Source of the DNA: CAZZBK01 sp964652155
GTDB taxonomy: Bacteria > Planctomycetota > Planctomycetia > Pirellulales > PNKZ01
DNA: 34,939 nucleotides
NCBI GenBank assembly: GCA_964652155.1
Contig: CAZZBK010000054.1
Span: 1 to 34,939 of the forward strand
Direction: 5' to 3'
The position numbers were made by a program, and so were the translations under genes. The notes beneath the pieces were generated by a model. It was not told where the DNA came from. It ran no database searches and saw only the letters and a program-made list of their open reading frames with translations. Shown here piece by piece: positions 1 through 7,902 of this stretch (its first letter is position 1; each line of letters begins with the position of its first letter).

Positions 1-2
1 TC

Positions 3-335
3 GACGAGACGCTCGTCGTCGCCGTGGGCGAGTTCGGTCGCAGTCCCGTCAAGGGAGTGAGCACGTCGGGAAACAACAACTCGGCCGACGGTCGCGATCA
101 CTGGCCATACTGCTACACTGCGGTCGTGGCCGGCGCTGGGATCAAACGCGGCTACGTGCATGGCAAGAGCGACAAGACCGCCTCGGCCCCGCTCGAAGAC
201 CCGGTTCACCCCGCTGAGTTGCTGGCAACGATCTACCACAGCTTCGGCATCGATCCGGAGACGATCGTCTACAACCACCTCAACCAGCCGCGCGAGTTGG
301 TCAAAGCCAAGGCCGTGAGCAAGTTGTTCGCCTAA
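3..335 (+). CDS. DUF1501 family protein, C-terminal part
   Basis: The reading frame is open from the left edge, so the start lies outside the window; 110 codons remain before TAA. The visible part begins DETLVVAVGEFGRSP and continues through GRDHWPYCYTAVVAGAG to a terminal KLFA. This is the C-terminal lobe of the DUF1501 family, an alkaline-phosphatase/sulfatase-like fold common in planctomycetes. It is clearly paralogous to the complete DUF1501 protein at 1538-2938: both share D-x-TLVV-x-VGEFGRSP, GRDHW, a Gly-rich strand and 'LA-TI-x-FGID/LGID'. Members are usually exported by Tat and paired with DUF1549/DUF1553 cytochrome-type proteins; the exact substrate is unknown. Its 3' end faces the convergent gene at 355-1308, with 19 bp between them. 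Confidence 0.9.
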   Translation, partial: DETLVVAVGEFGRSPVKGVSTSGNNNSADGRDHWPYCYTAVVAGAGIKRGYVHGKSDKTASAPLEDPVHPAELLATIYHSFGIDPETIVYNHLNQPRELVKAKAVSKLFA

Positions 336-354
336 CGATTCGAGCGCGATTGGG

Positions 355-1308
355 CTACTTTTGTGGCACCCAGACGCGCGCGAGTCCGGCGACCGTAAAC
401 TGGCCACCGATGGCCGAGTCGAGTTCGAGCGTGCAGACCTGCGTGCGTCCCTTGGCCTTCATCTCTCGGATGGTGGCCATGACGCTTTCGCGCGCCGGTC
501 GACGATCAATCTGACAAGGCGCCACACTCACCTTCATACCCGGCTTGATTTGAGCGATCAGCTCACGTCCTTCGGGAAACAAGTTGATCTCGACCGTCGC
601 AGGCTCCGCGCGATCGACGTAGCCGGGCAGGCCTTCGGCTTGCATCCGCTCGCGATGGACGTGCTGTTGCTCGGTCTGGAACTTGAGCAAGCTGGCTTCG
701 TCCAAAAACACCTCCCAACAGCGGCGATGCTTGCCTTGCCCGAGGCCGTGAGTCTTGGTGCGCAGCTTGTCGCCGACGCGAATGTCGCCCAGCGCGGCGC
801 TCTGACCGTCTTTCCAATAGCGCGTGTGCTCGTCGACTTCGAGGAGAATGCCGCTCTGTCGGATGTACGATTTATCGGCGCTGGCGTCGGTCACTTCGAG
901 GATGCCCTGCTTGGCGTCGATGCGGTCGACGTGATAGTACTCTTTGTGCCCGTTCAAAAAGTTCATTTCATCTTGGATGTACGTGAGCCACACCCAGTCC
1001 CCTTGCTCGTTGGGGTGCAGGCGAAAGATGGCCCGTTCGCCGACGCGATAGTCTTGCAGGTCGCCGAGCGCCGCGTGATGCAGCAGTTCGGCGTAGGGCA
1101 TGATCGTGAACGGCATGACCTCGTCGGTCGACTCGTTGCGGAACTTGCCGGTGCGGGTTTTCGGGTCGAGGCTCACGAGCTCGCCCCAGATGCGCCGCAT
1201 GTTGTCGGTTGGCACGATCACTTGGCCTGGAATGATCTTCAGCTTCGGCGGCGTTGCGTCGGCGGCCAGAGTGAGCAGGGCGATCAAACAAACAAGCAGC
1301 CGCGGCAT
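355..1308 (-). CDS. Secreted protein of unknown function
   Basis: This encodes 317 residues from the ATG at 1308. The frame stays open further upstream to 1518, but the 1308 start places a typical signal peptide (MPRLLVCLIALLTLAADA) at the N-terminus, so I prefer it. The mature protein has no enzyme motif I recognise. It seems built of repeated beta-rich modules of about 80 residues: a stretch with a 'LDPKTRTGKF' type strand leads to 'GDLQDYRVGERAIF', and 'IDAKQGILEVTD' leads to 'GDIRVGDKLRTK'. That recurring pattern of short strands ending in G-D-x-x-x-G is reminiscent of DUF5666/OB-like repeats. A third part ends in 'IKPGMKVSVAP'. It is probably periplasmic or surface-located and structural or ligand-binding. 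It is divergent from the DUF1501 gene, across a 229-bp intergenic region. Confidence 0.7.
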   Translation of the reverse strand: MPRLLVCLIALLTLAADATPPKLKIIPGQVIVPTDNMRRIWGELVSLDPKTRTGKFRNESTDEVMPFTIMPYAELLHHAALGDLQDYRVGERAIFRLHPNEQGDWVWLTYIQDEMNFLNGHKEYYHVDRIDAKQGILEVTDASADKSYIRQSGILLEVDEHTRYWKDGQSAALGDIRVGDKLRTKTHGLGQGKHRRCWEVFLDEASLLKFQTEQQHVHRERMQAEGLPGYVDRAEPATVEINLFPEGRELIAQIKPGMKVSVAPCQIDRRPARESVMATIREMKAKGRTQVCTLELDSAIGGQFTVAGLARVWVPQK

Positions 1309-1537
1309 GGGGATTCCACTCCAGAAAGTGACCAGGACAGGCCAATGGACAACTCGGGCCCCACAGAATAACCTCCAGCCCTTCCGGCTCAAAATTTCCC
1401 CAGTCACCATCAAGCGATAAAAATGTCTTGATGCAATCGCGGCAATGGTCGATACTACGTCCTGTCGTCCGCTGATCGAGTCGACAGCACTTGCCTTCCC
1501 CATGCCTTCCACGATCAAAACCTGACCGAGGTCCCCG

Positions 1538-2938
1538 ATGAGCCTGAGCGAGTCACCGCGTTCTTTGTCCCATGCCGTGCGGCATCAACGAGCCGTGGCC
1601 GAGCACCCACTCGCACCGCAGTCGAGCCCACTCGTGCATGTGGGGAGCCGACGCTGGTTTTTGCAGTTGGGTATGACCGGCGCCGCGGGACTCTCGATCC
1701 CCGGGCTGTTGCAATCGCGCGCCGAGGCGGCCACGAGCGGCAGCTCTGTGCGACCAACCTCGGTGATCCAAATTTGGTTGTCGGGAGGACCGAGCCAAAT
1801 CGACTCCTGGGACATGAAGCCCGAGATGCCTAGCGAGATTCGCGGGCCCTTTCAACCCATCGCCACTAACGTGCCGGGCATCGACATCTGCGAGCACATG
1901 CCGCAGCAAGCCGCGATGATGGATAAATTTGCCATCATTCGCTCGGTCGATTCGTCCTCCAGTAACCACACGCCGATCACGTTTCAGGCGGGCAATCCCA
2001 AGGCGCAGCGCGTCAACATCGGTCGCCAAGGGGGCGGTTACCCGTCGATGGGCTCCGTCGCGGCCAAGTATCACGGACCCAACCAGCCCGGCATGCCACC
2101 GTTTGTTGCGCTGGCCAACAGCATGGTCAGCGACATCTACGGCGCGGGAGACCTGGGCCAAGACTTCGAGCCGCTCGATGGAGTCAACGTGAATGGCCGG
2201 TTCTCGCTGCCCGAGGGGATTGCCGTGCCGCGGCTCCAAGATCGCGATCGCCTGCGCCGCGAGCTGGATCAGTACCGCGCCCAACTCAGCAGCAACGTCA
2301 GTTTTCAGCAGCAAGACCGCTACACGCACGAAGCGTTCGATCTGGTGTTAGGGGGCGCGGCGCAGCGAGCCTTTGACATTTCGCAAGAGAGTGACGCGGT
2401 CCGCGACCGTTATGGCCGCGATTCGCTGGGGGAGAAGGCATTGCTCGCCCGACGGCTTGTCGAGGCCGGCGTCACCTACGTCACACTCAGCGACGCCTGG
2501 GGCCACTGGGATCATCACGGCGACGAAGTCCGCTGGGGCGGCATCGTCAAGGGGCTTACCCCCATGCTCCCGGTCATCGATCGCGGCATCACGGCGCTCG
2601 TCTCCGACCTCGCCGAACGCGGCTTGCTCGACTCGACGCTCGTCGTCGTGGTGGGTGAATTTGGCCGCAGCCCGGTGATGACCAAAACGGCGGGCCGCGA
2701 TCACTGGGTCAATGTCATGTCGATGCTCATGGCCGGCGGCGGTGTCCGCGGCGGCCAGGTGATCGGCGCAACCGATCGACGTGGCGGCTCGATTGCCGAG
2801 CGACCTGTCGGCCCCAGCGATCTCGCGGCCACGATCTTCAAGCACCTCGGCATCGACTCCACGCTGCACTGGACCAACCCATCGGGTCGACCGGTGCCAC
2901 TCGTCGAAAACGGCAAAGTGATCTCCGAGTTGTTCTAG
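1538..2938 (+). CDS. DUF1501 family Tat-exported protein
   Basis: This is a complete 466-residue DUF1501 protein. The N-terminus carries a twin-arginine leader: about 37 polar residues, then RRWFLQLGMTGAAGLSIPGLL (RR at 38-39) and an alanine-rich cleavage region near residue 64. The body contains the family hallmarks: WLSGGPSQIDSWDMKP near residues 81-95, 'HTPITFQAG', 'SDAWGHWDHH' and 'VVGEFGRSP', followed by 'GRDHW' and a C-terminal 'LGIDS'. The fold belongs to the alkaline phosphatase/sulfatase superfamily; the physiological substrate is unknown. The ATG at 1538 has a GAGG ribosome-binding site six bases upstream. Its C-terminus resembles that of the truncated protein at the window's left edge, so the two are paralogues. 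The 3' end is 12 bp from the convergent fabI stop. Confidence 0.93.
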   Translation: MSLSESPRSLSHAVRHQRAVAEHPLAPQSSPLVHVGSRRWFLQLGMTGAAGLSIPGLLQSRAEAATSGSSVRPTSVIQIWLSGGPSQIDSWDMKPEMPSEIRGPFQPIATNVPGIDICEHMPQQAAMMDKFAIIRSVDSSSSNHTPITFQAGNPKAQRVNIGRQGGGYPSMGSVAAKYHGPNQPGMPPFVALANSMVSDIYGAGDLGQDFEPLDGVNVNGRFSLPEGIAVPRLQDRDRLRRELDQYRAQLSSNVSFQQQDRYTHEAFDLVLGGAAQRAFDISQESDAVRDRYGRDSLGEKALLARRLVEAGVTYVTLSDAWGHWDHHGDEVRWGGIVKGLTPMLPVIDRGITALVSDLAERGLLDSTLVVVVGEFGRSPVMTKTAGRDHWVNVMSMLMAGGGVRGGQVIGATDRRGGSIAERPVGPSDLAATIFKHLGIDSTLHWTNPSGRPVPLVENGKVISELF

Positions 2939-2950
2939 CCATCCGACTTC

Positions 2951-3781
2951 TTACTTCTTGGGCAACTCGACGCCGTCGAGCAACCGGCCGGGCGAGCCCA
3001 TGATGTTGTAGCCGCCGTCGACGTGCAGCAACTCGCCGGTGATACCGTTCGACATATCGGAGAGCAAGAAGCCAGCCGAGCGGGCCACCTCGTCGTGGGT
3101 GATGTTCCGCCCCAGCGGGGCCATTCGCTCGTAGAGCCGCAGCATGTCGTCGACTCCGGCGGCGCTGCCTGCTAGTGTGCGCACCGGACCCGCGCTGATG
3201 GCGTTCACTCGAATGCCGCGCGGGCCGAGATCGAAGGCTAGGTACTTGACGATGCAGTCGAGCGCCGCCTTGCAGATGCCCATGACGTTGTAGCCGGGCA
3301 CGGCTTTCTCGCCGCCAAAGTACGTGAGGGTCACGATACTGCCGCGGTCGTTCATCACCTCGCGGGCCGCATTGGCCACGGCGATCAGGCTGTAGGCGCT
3401 AATCTCCATCGCCATTTTGAATCCCTCGCGGCTCGTCTGGATCGTGTCGACCTTCAGGTCGTCGAGCGAGGCGAAGGCGATCGAGTGGATCACAAAGTCG
3501 AGCTTGCCAAACTCGGCGGCCGCCCGCTGCATGACCGCGCGAATGTCATCGTCCTTTTGGGCGTCCATCGGCACGAGGAATTTGGCCGACTGCGGCACCG
3601 TATCGGTAAGTTGCGAGACCCGGCGGCGATTGCGTTGCCGCTCGTCGTCAGGCCGATCGGGCAGATGCGTGAAGCCGCACTCGGCTCCTTGTTCCATGAC
3701 GTATTTGGCAATCGCCCAAGCGAGCGAACGATCATTCGCGACGCCAAGCACCACACCTTTTTTGCCGTCGAACAAACCCAT
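2951..3781 (-). CDS. fabI: Enoyl-[acyl-carrier-protein] reductase (NADH), FabI
   Basis: This 276-residue protein catalyses the last reductive step of each fatty-acid elongation cycle, trans-2-enoyl-ACP to acyl-ACP. The start at 3781 (MGLFDGKKGVVLGVAND) matches the usual FabI N-terminus; an in-frame extension to 3826 is less likely. The Rossmann nucleotide site is at residues 8-25, 'HSIAFA' at 99-104, and the classic FabI pair of tyrosines is present. Tyr154 lies in TLTYFGGEKA, and the catalytic Tyr164 is followed six residues later by Lys171 in GYNVMGICKAAL. The C-terminal 'GITGELLHVDGGYNIMG' is also typical. It is divergent from the S41 protease gene. A second, much more divergent FabI-like gene lies at 14199-15002. 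Confidence 0.96.
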   Translation of the reverse strand: MGLFDGKKGVVLGVANDRSLAWAIAKYVMEQGAECGFTHLPDRPDDERQRNRRRVSQLTDTVPQSAKFLVPMDAQKDDDIRAVMQRAAAEFGKLDFVIHSIAFASLDDLKVDTIQTSREGFKMAMEISAYSLIAVANAAREVMNDRGSIVTLTYFGGEKAVPGYNVMGICKAALDCIVKYLAFDLGPRGIRVNAISAGPVRTLAGSAAGVDDMLRLYERMAPLGRNITHDEVARSAGFLLSDMSNGITGELLHVDGGYNIMGSPGRLLDGVELPKK

Positions 3782-3904
3782 GACATCCGATCTCCGCTGG
3801 GGGTAGGAAAGACGCCAAGATACCAATGCGCCGCCGCTTTGCGAAGTGGCTCAAAGGCCGCGAGCCCCGCCCGGTGACGTTCTCTGCCGCCGCCAACACT
3901 TCGC

Positions 3905-3933
3905 TTGTCGCACGTCTCGGCACCACCTATACT
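3905..3933 (+). promoter_or_regulatory. Sigma-70-like promoter for the S41 protease gene
   Basis: TTGTCG at 3905-3910 and TATACT at 3928-3933 are separated by exactly 17 bp, close to the vegetative consensus. The pair lies about 80 bp upstream of the protease ATG at 4014 and points toward it. The match is by eye only; transcription start has not been shown. Confidence 0.5.
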
Positions 3934-4013
3934 TAACAGAGCGTAAGTGAGGAGTTCAGGGTTATTTGCGCCAGGCGTCCAAGACGCTCGCGCCATCCGA
4001 GGAGACGGCGGTT

Positions 4014-5471
4014 ATGAAACCTGCGTGGCGGGCGCTCTGGGCGTCGATTTTTATGGTCGCGGTCTCGTTCTCGTTGGCCCATGCCGACGAACCGAAGGCC
4101 AAGCCCCCCCTGCTCGACGAGGCGCGCAAGAAAGCCGACGCCGAGTACTACGAACTCTACAAGGTGTTTGCCGACACGCTCTATCAGGTCGAGCAAAACT
4201 ACGTCTCCGAGGTCAATCGTCGCGAACTCATGGAGGCGGCCATTCGCGGCTTGCTCGACAAGCTCGACCCCTACTCCAATTACATCAATCCCGACGAGAT
4301 GAGCCGCTTTAAGACTAATGTCGAAAGCCAGTTCGGCGGCATCGGCATCCAGATCACGATGGACGGCAACCAACTCAAGGTGCTCAGTCCGCTGGTCGGC
4401 TCTCCCGCCTATCGCGCGGGCATGCAGGCCGGCGACGCCATTGTCGAAATCGAAGGCAAGACCACCCAGGGTATCAGCATCGACGAGGCCGTCCGCCGTC
4501 TCAAAGGCGAGGCCGGCACGAAAGTCGCCCTCACCGTGACTCGCGATCGCGGCCGAGTCCGGCAGGCCTTGTCCCTCGAACGTGAGATCATCCATCTCGA
4601 AACCGTCATGGGTGACCGCCGCAAGAACGACGATAATTGGGACTTCATGCTCGATGCCGAGAAAAAGATCGGCCTGATTCGCATCACCGCCTTCAGTCGT
4701 GACACCGCCGAGGAAGTCGAACGGGCACTCAAGGACCTCAAGTCGCAACAGATGCGCGGGCTCGTCATCGACCTGCGTTTTAATCCCGGTGGGCTGCTCA
4801 AGTCGGCCACCGATATCTCCGACCTGTTCATCTCCGAGGGGCTGATCGTCTCGACCAAGGGACGCAACTCGGTCCCCCGCGAGGTCAACGCCCGCAAGGC
4901 CGGTACCTTCGAGGGCTTTCCCATCGCCGTGCTGGTCAATCGCTACAGCGCCAGCGCCAGCGAGATTGTCTCGGCCTGCTTGCAAGACCACAAACGGGCG
5001 ATCGTCGTCGGCGAACGGACCTGGGGCAAGGGGAGCGTGCAAAACGTGATCGACCTCGAGAACGGCAAAAGCGCCCTCAAGTTGACCACCGCCAGCTACT
5101 GGCGCCCCAGCGGGAAGAACATTCACAAATTTCCCGACGCCAAGGATAGTGACGAATGGGGCGTCATGCCCGACCAAGGCTACGAACTCAAGCTCCCCGA
5201 TGCCGAACTCTCGGAACTTGTCCGGGTGCGCCGCGAACGGGACCTGCTGCTCGTCAGCCACGCTCCGGCCGTGTTGACCAAAACGCCCGCCAAGGACGAC
5301 AAGTCAACCGACACCAAAAAGGCCGACGATAAACCGCCCGAAGCCAAGCCCAAGGCCGACGAGAAGAAACCCGACGCCAAGCCCAGCGAGGACAGCAAGT
5401 CGTCGTTTCTCGACCGCCAGTTGCAGAAAGCGCTCGACTATCTGACCACCGAGATGGCCAAGGCCAAGTAG
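4014..5471 (+). CDS. ctpA: S41 family C-terminal processing protease (CtpA/Prc type)
   Basis: This is a 485-residue exported serine protease with a Ser/Lys dyad. The ATG at 4014 is preceded by GAGGAG nine bases upstream and gives a signal peptide, MKPAWRALWASIFMVAVSFSLAHA with cleavage near residue 24. Domain order: helical N-terminal region (30-100); PDZ domain (about 107-180) with 'GGIGIQI', 'GSPAYRAGMQAGDAIVEIEG' and 'AVRRLKGEAGT'; then the S41 core with 'RGLVIDLRFNPGG' (248-260). By comparison with E. coli Prc the catalytic serine is Ser314 in YSASASEI and the lysine is Lys339 in GERTWGKGSVQ. The last 50 or so residues are a Lys/Asp/Pro-rich, probably disordered tail. Such proteases trim or degrade periplasmic and membrane proteins. 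A miniature repeat element follows its 3' end. Confidence 0.94.
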   Translation: MKPAWRALWASIFMVAVSFSLAHADEPKAKPPLLDEARKKADAEYYELYKVFADTLYQVEQNYVSEVNRRELMEAAIRGLLDKLDPYSNYINPDEMSRFKTNVESQFGGIGIQITMDGNQLKVLSPLVGSPAYRAGMQAGDAIVEIEGKTTQGISIDEAVRRLKGEAGTKVALTVTRDRGRVRQALSLEREIIHLETVMGDRRKNDDNWDFMLDAEKKIGLIRITAFSRDTAEEVERALKDLKSQQMRGLVIDLRFNPGGLLKSATDISDLFISEGLIVSTKGRNSVPREVNARKAGTFEGFPIAVLVNRYSASASEIVSACLQDHKRAIVVGERTWGKGSVQNVIDLENGKSALKLTTASYWRPSGKNIHKFPDAKDSDEWGVMPDQGYELKLPDAELSELVRVRRERDLLLVSHAPAVLTKTPAKDDKSTDTKKADDKPPEAKPKADEKKPDAKPSEDSKSSFLDRQLQKALDYLTTEMAKAK

Positions 5472-5507
5472 TGCCGGTGGACCTGTTCCGCGTTTCGTCT
5501 CGACGGG

Positions 5508-5517
5508 GTCTGTCGTG
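5508..5517 (+). repeat. Left flanking direct repeat of miniature element copy A
   Basis: GTCTGTCGTG here matches GCCTGCCGTG at 5680-5689 in 8 of 10 positions. The two sequences bracket element A exactly, as expected for a decayed 10-bp target-site duplication. Copy B has the same arrangement with a perfect 10-bp repeat. Confidence 0.4.
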
Positions 5518-5679
5518 GGTGAGTGTCACCGTTGTGGGTGGCTGGCGTGTTGCATAGCAAAACCCGGTACTTTGAGGCGGTGTGATCGGTGATTTGCTGC
5601 GCAAAACACCAGCCACCCTGCTGATTCATGCCCTTGATGCCAGGTACGATTGATCCACCAATTATTGAGATGCTCACAC
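5518..5679 (+). mobile_element. Miniature inverted-repeat element, copy A
   Basis: This non-coding element of about 162 bp is shared with 17608-17780. Imperfect terminal inverted repeats read GGTGAGTGTC at the left and GATGCTCACAC at the right. Inside them, GGGTGGCTGG and CCAGCCACCC are perfect inverted arms that bracket a core able to fold into a hairpin. The right arm carries ATGCCCTTGATGCCAG, which is matched almost exactly in copy B in inverse orientation. No open frame or transposase is present, so the element would need to be mobilised in trans. It sits between the S41 protease stop and the GTG start of tsaD, and an imperfect 10-bp direct repeat flanks it. It could instead be a structured dispersed repeat such as a REP-type sequence, but the flanking repeats favour transposition. 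Confidence 0.7.
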
Positions 5680-5686
5680 GCCTGCC

Positions 5687-6715
5687 GTGCTGTTCCTGAC
5701 CATCGAGACAACCTGCGACGAGACCGCCGCCGCGGTGATCGACGATCAACTGCGGGTCTTGGGGTCGGCCGTCGCTTCGCAAGATGCGCTGCATGAGCGT
5801 TTTCAGGGGGTGGTCCCCGAGCTCGCCTCGCGCGCGCATGTCGAACGCATCATCCCGATCATCGATCAAGCGCTCAGCCGCGCCGGCGTGCAGCCCCGCG
5901 AACTGGGCTGCATCGCGGTGGCTAATCGACCGGGTCTGGCGGGCTCGTTGCTCGTCGGCGTCGCCTGTGCCAAAAGCTTGTCGCTCGCGCTCAACGTGCC
6001 GCTCGTGGCCATCAACCATGTCCACGCGCACCTGTATGCCTGCCGCATGGAGTATGGCCCCGAGGTCTTCCCCGGCGTGGGCTTGGTGGCCAGCGGAGGT
6101 CACACCAGTTTGTTCCACTGTCGCGATGCGGTCGACATGGAGTTCCTGGGTGGAACGATCGACGACGCGGCCGGCGAGGCGTTCGACAAGATCGCCAGTC
6201 TCCTAGGTCTGCCGTACCCCGGTGGCCCCGCCATCCAACGTGCCGCCGCGAAGGGTAACGCCCGGGCGTATAAATTCCCGCGGTCTTTTTTCCACGAGAG
6301 CGATCGACTGGAGTTCAGCTTTAGCGGCCTGAAGACAGCGGTTCGCTACGCGATTGCGCCCCCCGGCACGGTCATCGATCCTCGCATGCTCGACCCGCAG
6401 CAGATCAACGATCTGGCGGCCAGTTTTCAGGCCGCCGTGGTCGACGTGCTCGTGGCCAAGTGTCGCCACGCGCTCAAGATGACGGGGGAGAAATCTTTAT
6501 GTGTCGGTGGCGGCGTGGCCGCGAACACCCTGTTGCGCGAACAGCTCAATCAAGCGGCCCAGCGAGACGGCACGCGGCTGTTCATCGCCCCGTTGGGCCT
6601 TTGCACCGACAACGCGGTCATGGGGGCACTGGCCATCGAGCGCTATCAGCGAGGCCTGTTCGAGACGCTCGACCTTGACGTCGTCCCCGGCCTGATGCGC
6701 GAACGCCGCTCGTAA
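5687..6715 (+). CDS. tsaD: tRNA N6-adenosine threonylcarbamoyltransferase TsaD
   Basis: TsaD transfers the threonylcarbamoyl group from TC-AMP to A37 of ANN-decoding tRNAs, working in the cytoplasm with TsaB and TsaE. The 342-residue length is normal for the family. The start is GTG and gives MLFLTIETTCDETAAAV, matching the usual 'LGIETSCDETA' beginning. The Fe/Zn ligands His111 and His115 lie in NHVHAHLYA. The ATP-site glycine motif is 'VASGGHTSLF', and 'GGTIDDAAGEAFDK' and 'FSFSGLKTAVR' are both intact. 'CVGGGVAANTLLR' and 'CTDNAVMGALA' close the C-terminal lobe. The start codon falls inside the right flanking repeat of miniature element A, so the element appears to have replaced the gene's native upstream region. 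It is convergent with the ThiF-type gene. Confidence 0.96.
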   Translation: MLFLTIETTCDETAAAVIDDQLRVLGSAVASQDALHERFQGVVPELASRAHVERIIPIIDQALSRAGVQPRELGCIAVANRPGLAGSLLVGVACAKSLSLALNVPLVAINHVHAHLYACRMEYGPEVFPGVGLVASGGHTSLFHCRDAVDMEFLGGTIDDAAGEAFDKIASLLGLPYPGGPAIQRAAAKGNARAYKFPRSFFHESDRLEFSFSGLKTAVRYAIAPPGTVIDPRMLDPQQINDLAASFQAAVVDVLVAKCRHALKMTGEKSLCVGGGVAANTLLREQLNQAAQRDGTRLFIAPLGLCTDNAVMGALAIERYQRGLFETLDLDVVPGLMRERRS

Positions 6716-6733
6716 CAAAGCAGCTCTTTTCTG

Positions 6734-6760
6734 CACTCTCTCCCACAAGGGGAGAGGGTG
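6734..6760 (+). terminator. Hairpin between convergent tsaD and ThiF-family genes
   Basis: CACTCTCTCCC at 6734-6744 and GGGAGAGGGTG at 6750-6760 can form an 11-bp stem (one G-U pair) around a five-base loop. It lies in the 61-bp gap between two convergent stops, where a bidirectional terminator is expected. There is no strong U-tract on the plus strand; the minus-strand side runs into AGAAAAGAG. The CTCTCCC/GGGGAGAG motif is also a frequent dispersed intergenic hairpin in bacteria. Confidence 0.5.
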
Positions 6761-6776
6761 TAATCTACGAATCATG

Positions 6777-7805
6777 TCAGTGGCCGACATACCGGGCGTA
6801 CACGCTGCGCGCCTCGGCGATGTCATCCGTCCCGCCGACGATCGTGCGGCCGTCGGCGAATACGGTCAACACATACGTGTCGACCGCGAGTCGTACTAAA
6901 AACGCATTGCGCGTCACTCGACCCAGCGGCGACCATTTCGCGGCCAACTCGTCGAGCGAAATCGGAGACGCGGTCGGATGCGTCAATTGCACCGCGTTGC
7001 GGCCGCAAAGCACCGCGCTCTGACTGCCGCGGCGACCGTCGAGCCAGGCGTAGTCGTGCTGAATGCAGCATGCACAGTTGCTCTCGGCGCGGAGCGTGTC
7101 GAGCTTCATTTGCCGCAGACGATTGTCCCAGACGTCGACGACCGTGAGCGTGCGCGAGATCGCTGCACGCCGCTGGGCCAATATCTTGATCGCCTCCATC
7201 GCCTGAATCGAGGCGATCACCTGAATGATCGGCGCAACAATGCCGGCCGTGTCGCAGGTCGGGGTCGTCCCCGCCGCGGGAGGCTCGGGAATCAGACAAC
7301 GCAAGCAGGGCGTGTCACCGGGCAGGATCGTCATCGACTGCCCCTCGGCCCCCAGGCAACCGCCATACACCCAGGGAATGTTCAACTTCACGGCCGCGTC
7401 ATTGATCAGAAACCGGGTCTCGAAGTTGTCGGTCCCATCGACGATGCAATCGACACCGGAGCAAAGTTCACTCATGTTGCGGCTGTCGACATCGGCCACG
7501 ATGGGCTCGACCTCGACTTGCGAGTTGATCCGGCGGAGCTTGAGAGCCGCGGCGATGGCCTTGGGCAACTCAGCGCGGAGATCGTCCTCGTCGAACAGCA
7601 CTTGGCGTTGCAGGTTATTCAGCTCCAAAAAGTCGCGATCGACCAGCCGCACCCGACCGACACCGGCGCGCACCAGTGTGTTGGCCAGATTCGAGCCGAG
7701 TGCGCCGCAGCCGACGATCAGCACGCGCGACGCGAGCAACTGCCGCTGCCCTTCCTCGCCAAGCGGCGCAAAGCGTGACTGACGAATGTAACGATCGAGG
7801 TTCAT
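6777..7805 (-). CDS. ThiF/MoeB/HesA family adenylyltransferase (E1-like)
   Basis: This 342-residue protein belongs to the E1-like enzymes that adenylate the C-terminal glycine of a ubiquitin-fold sulfur carrier such as ThiS or MoaD. Visible motifs: N-terminal 'RYIRQSRFAPLGEEGQ', ATP-binding VGCGALGS (31-38), 'DRDFLELNNLQRQ' (56-68) and 'DGTDNFETRFLIND' (123-136). A possible active-site cysteine is Cys184 in TPTCDTAGI. Zinc pairs are CLRC (167-170) and CACC (244-247). The C-terminal 90 residues are not a rhodanese domain, unlike MoeBR proteins; they form a small alpha/beta tail that I cannot assign. No thiS, thiG or moa gene is nearby, so the partner cannot be named. It is the last gene of the leftward train from 13.9 kb. 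Confidence 0.88.
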   Translation of the reverse strand: MNLDRYIRQSRFAPLGEEGQRQLLASRVLIVGCGALGSNLANTLVRAGVGRVRLVDRDFLELNNLQRQVLFDEDDLRAELPKAIAAALKLRRINSQVEVEPIVADVDSRNMSELCSGVDCIVDGTDNFETRFLINDAAVKLNIPWVYGGCLGAEGQSMTILPGDTPCLRCLIPEPPAAGTTPTCDTAGIVAPIIQVIASIQAMEAIKILAQRRAAISRTLTVVDVWDNRLRQMKLDTLRAESNCACCIQHDYAWLDGRRGSQSAVLCGRNAVQLTHPTASPISLDELAAKWSPLGRVTRNAFLVRLAVDTYVLTVFADGRTIVGGTDDIAEARSVYARYVGH

Positions 7806-7824
7806 GGGGAGGGGGTGGGGAGAG

Positions 7825-7852
7825 TTTTCGGTTCTCGGTTATCGGTTGAAGG
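7825..7852 (-). repeat. Heptanucleotide tandem tract, copy 1
   Basis: In the gap before the ThiF-family gene the plus strand reads TTTTCGG, TTCTCGG, TTATCGG, TTGAAGG in a strict 7-bp register. The middle units belong to the same TT(A/C)TC(A/G)(C/G) family as the tracts at 15009-15074, seen there on the opposite strand. It resembles the short tandemly repeated heptamers known from cyanobacterial genomes. Confidence 0.55.
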
Positions 7853-7902
7853 AGAGCGAATGGCGCGAGCGTGACGGTTTTGTGAACGACTGCGTGACTT
7901 GA

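Noticed and set aside
361..1371. Plus-strand open frame opposite the secreted unknown protein at 355-1308
   Set aside because: Only the minus strand gives a signal peptide and a plausible globular protein.
3933..5261. Minus-strand open frame opposite the S41 protease
   Set aside because: It is a shadow of a gene with all catalytic motifs present.
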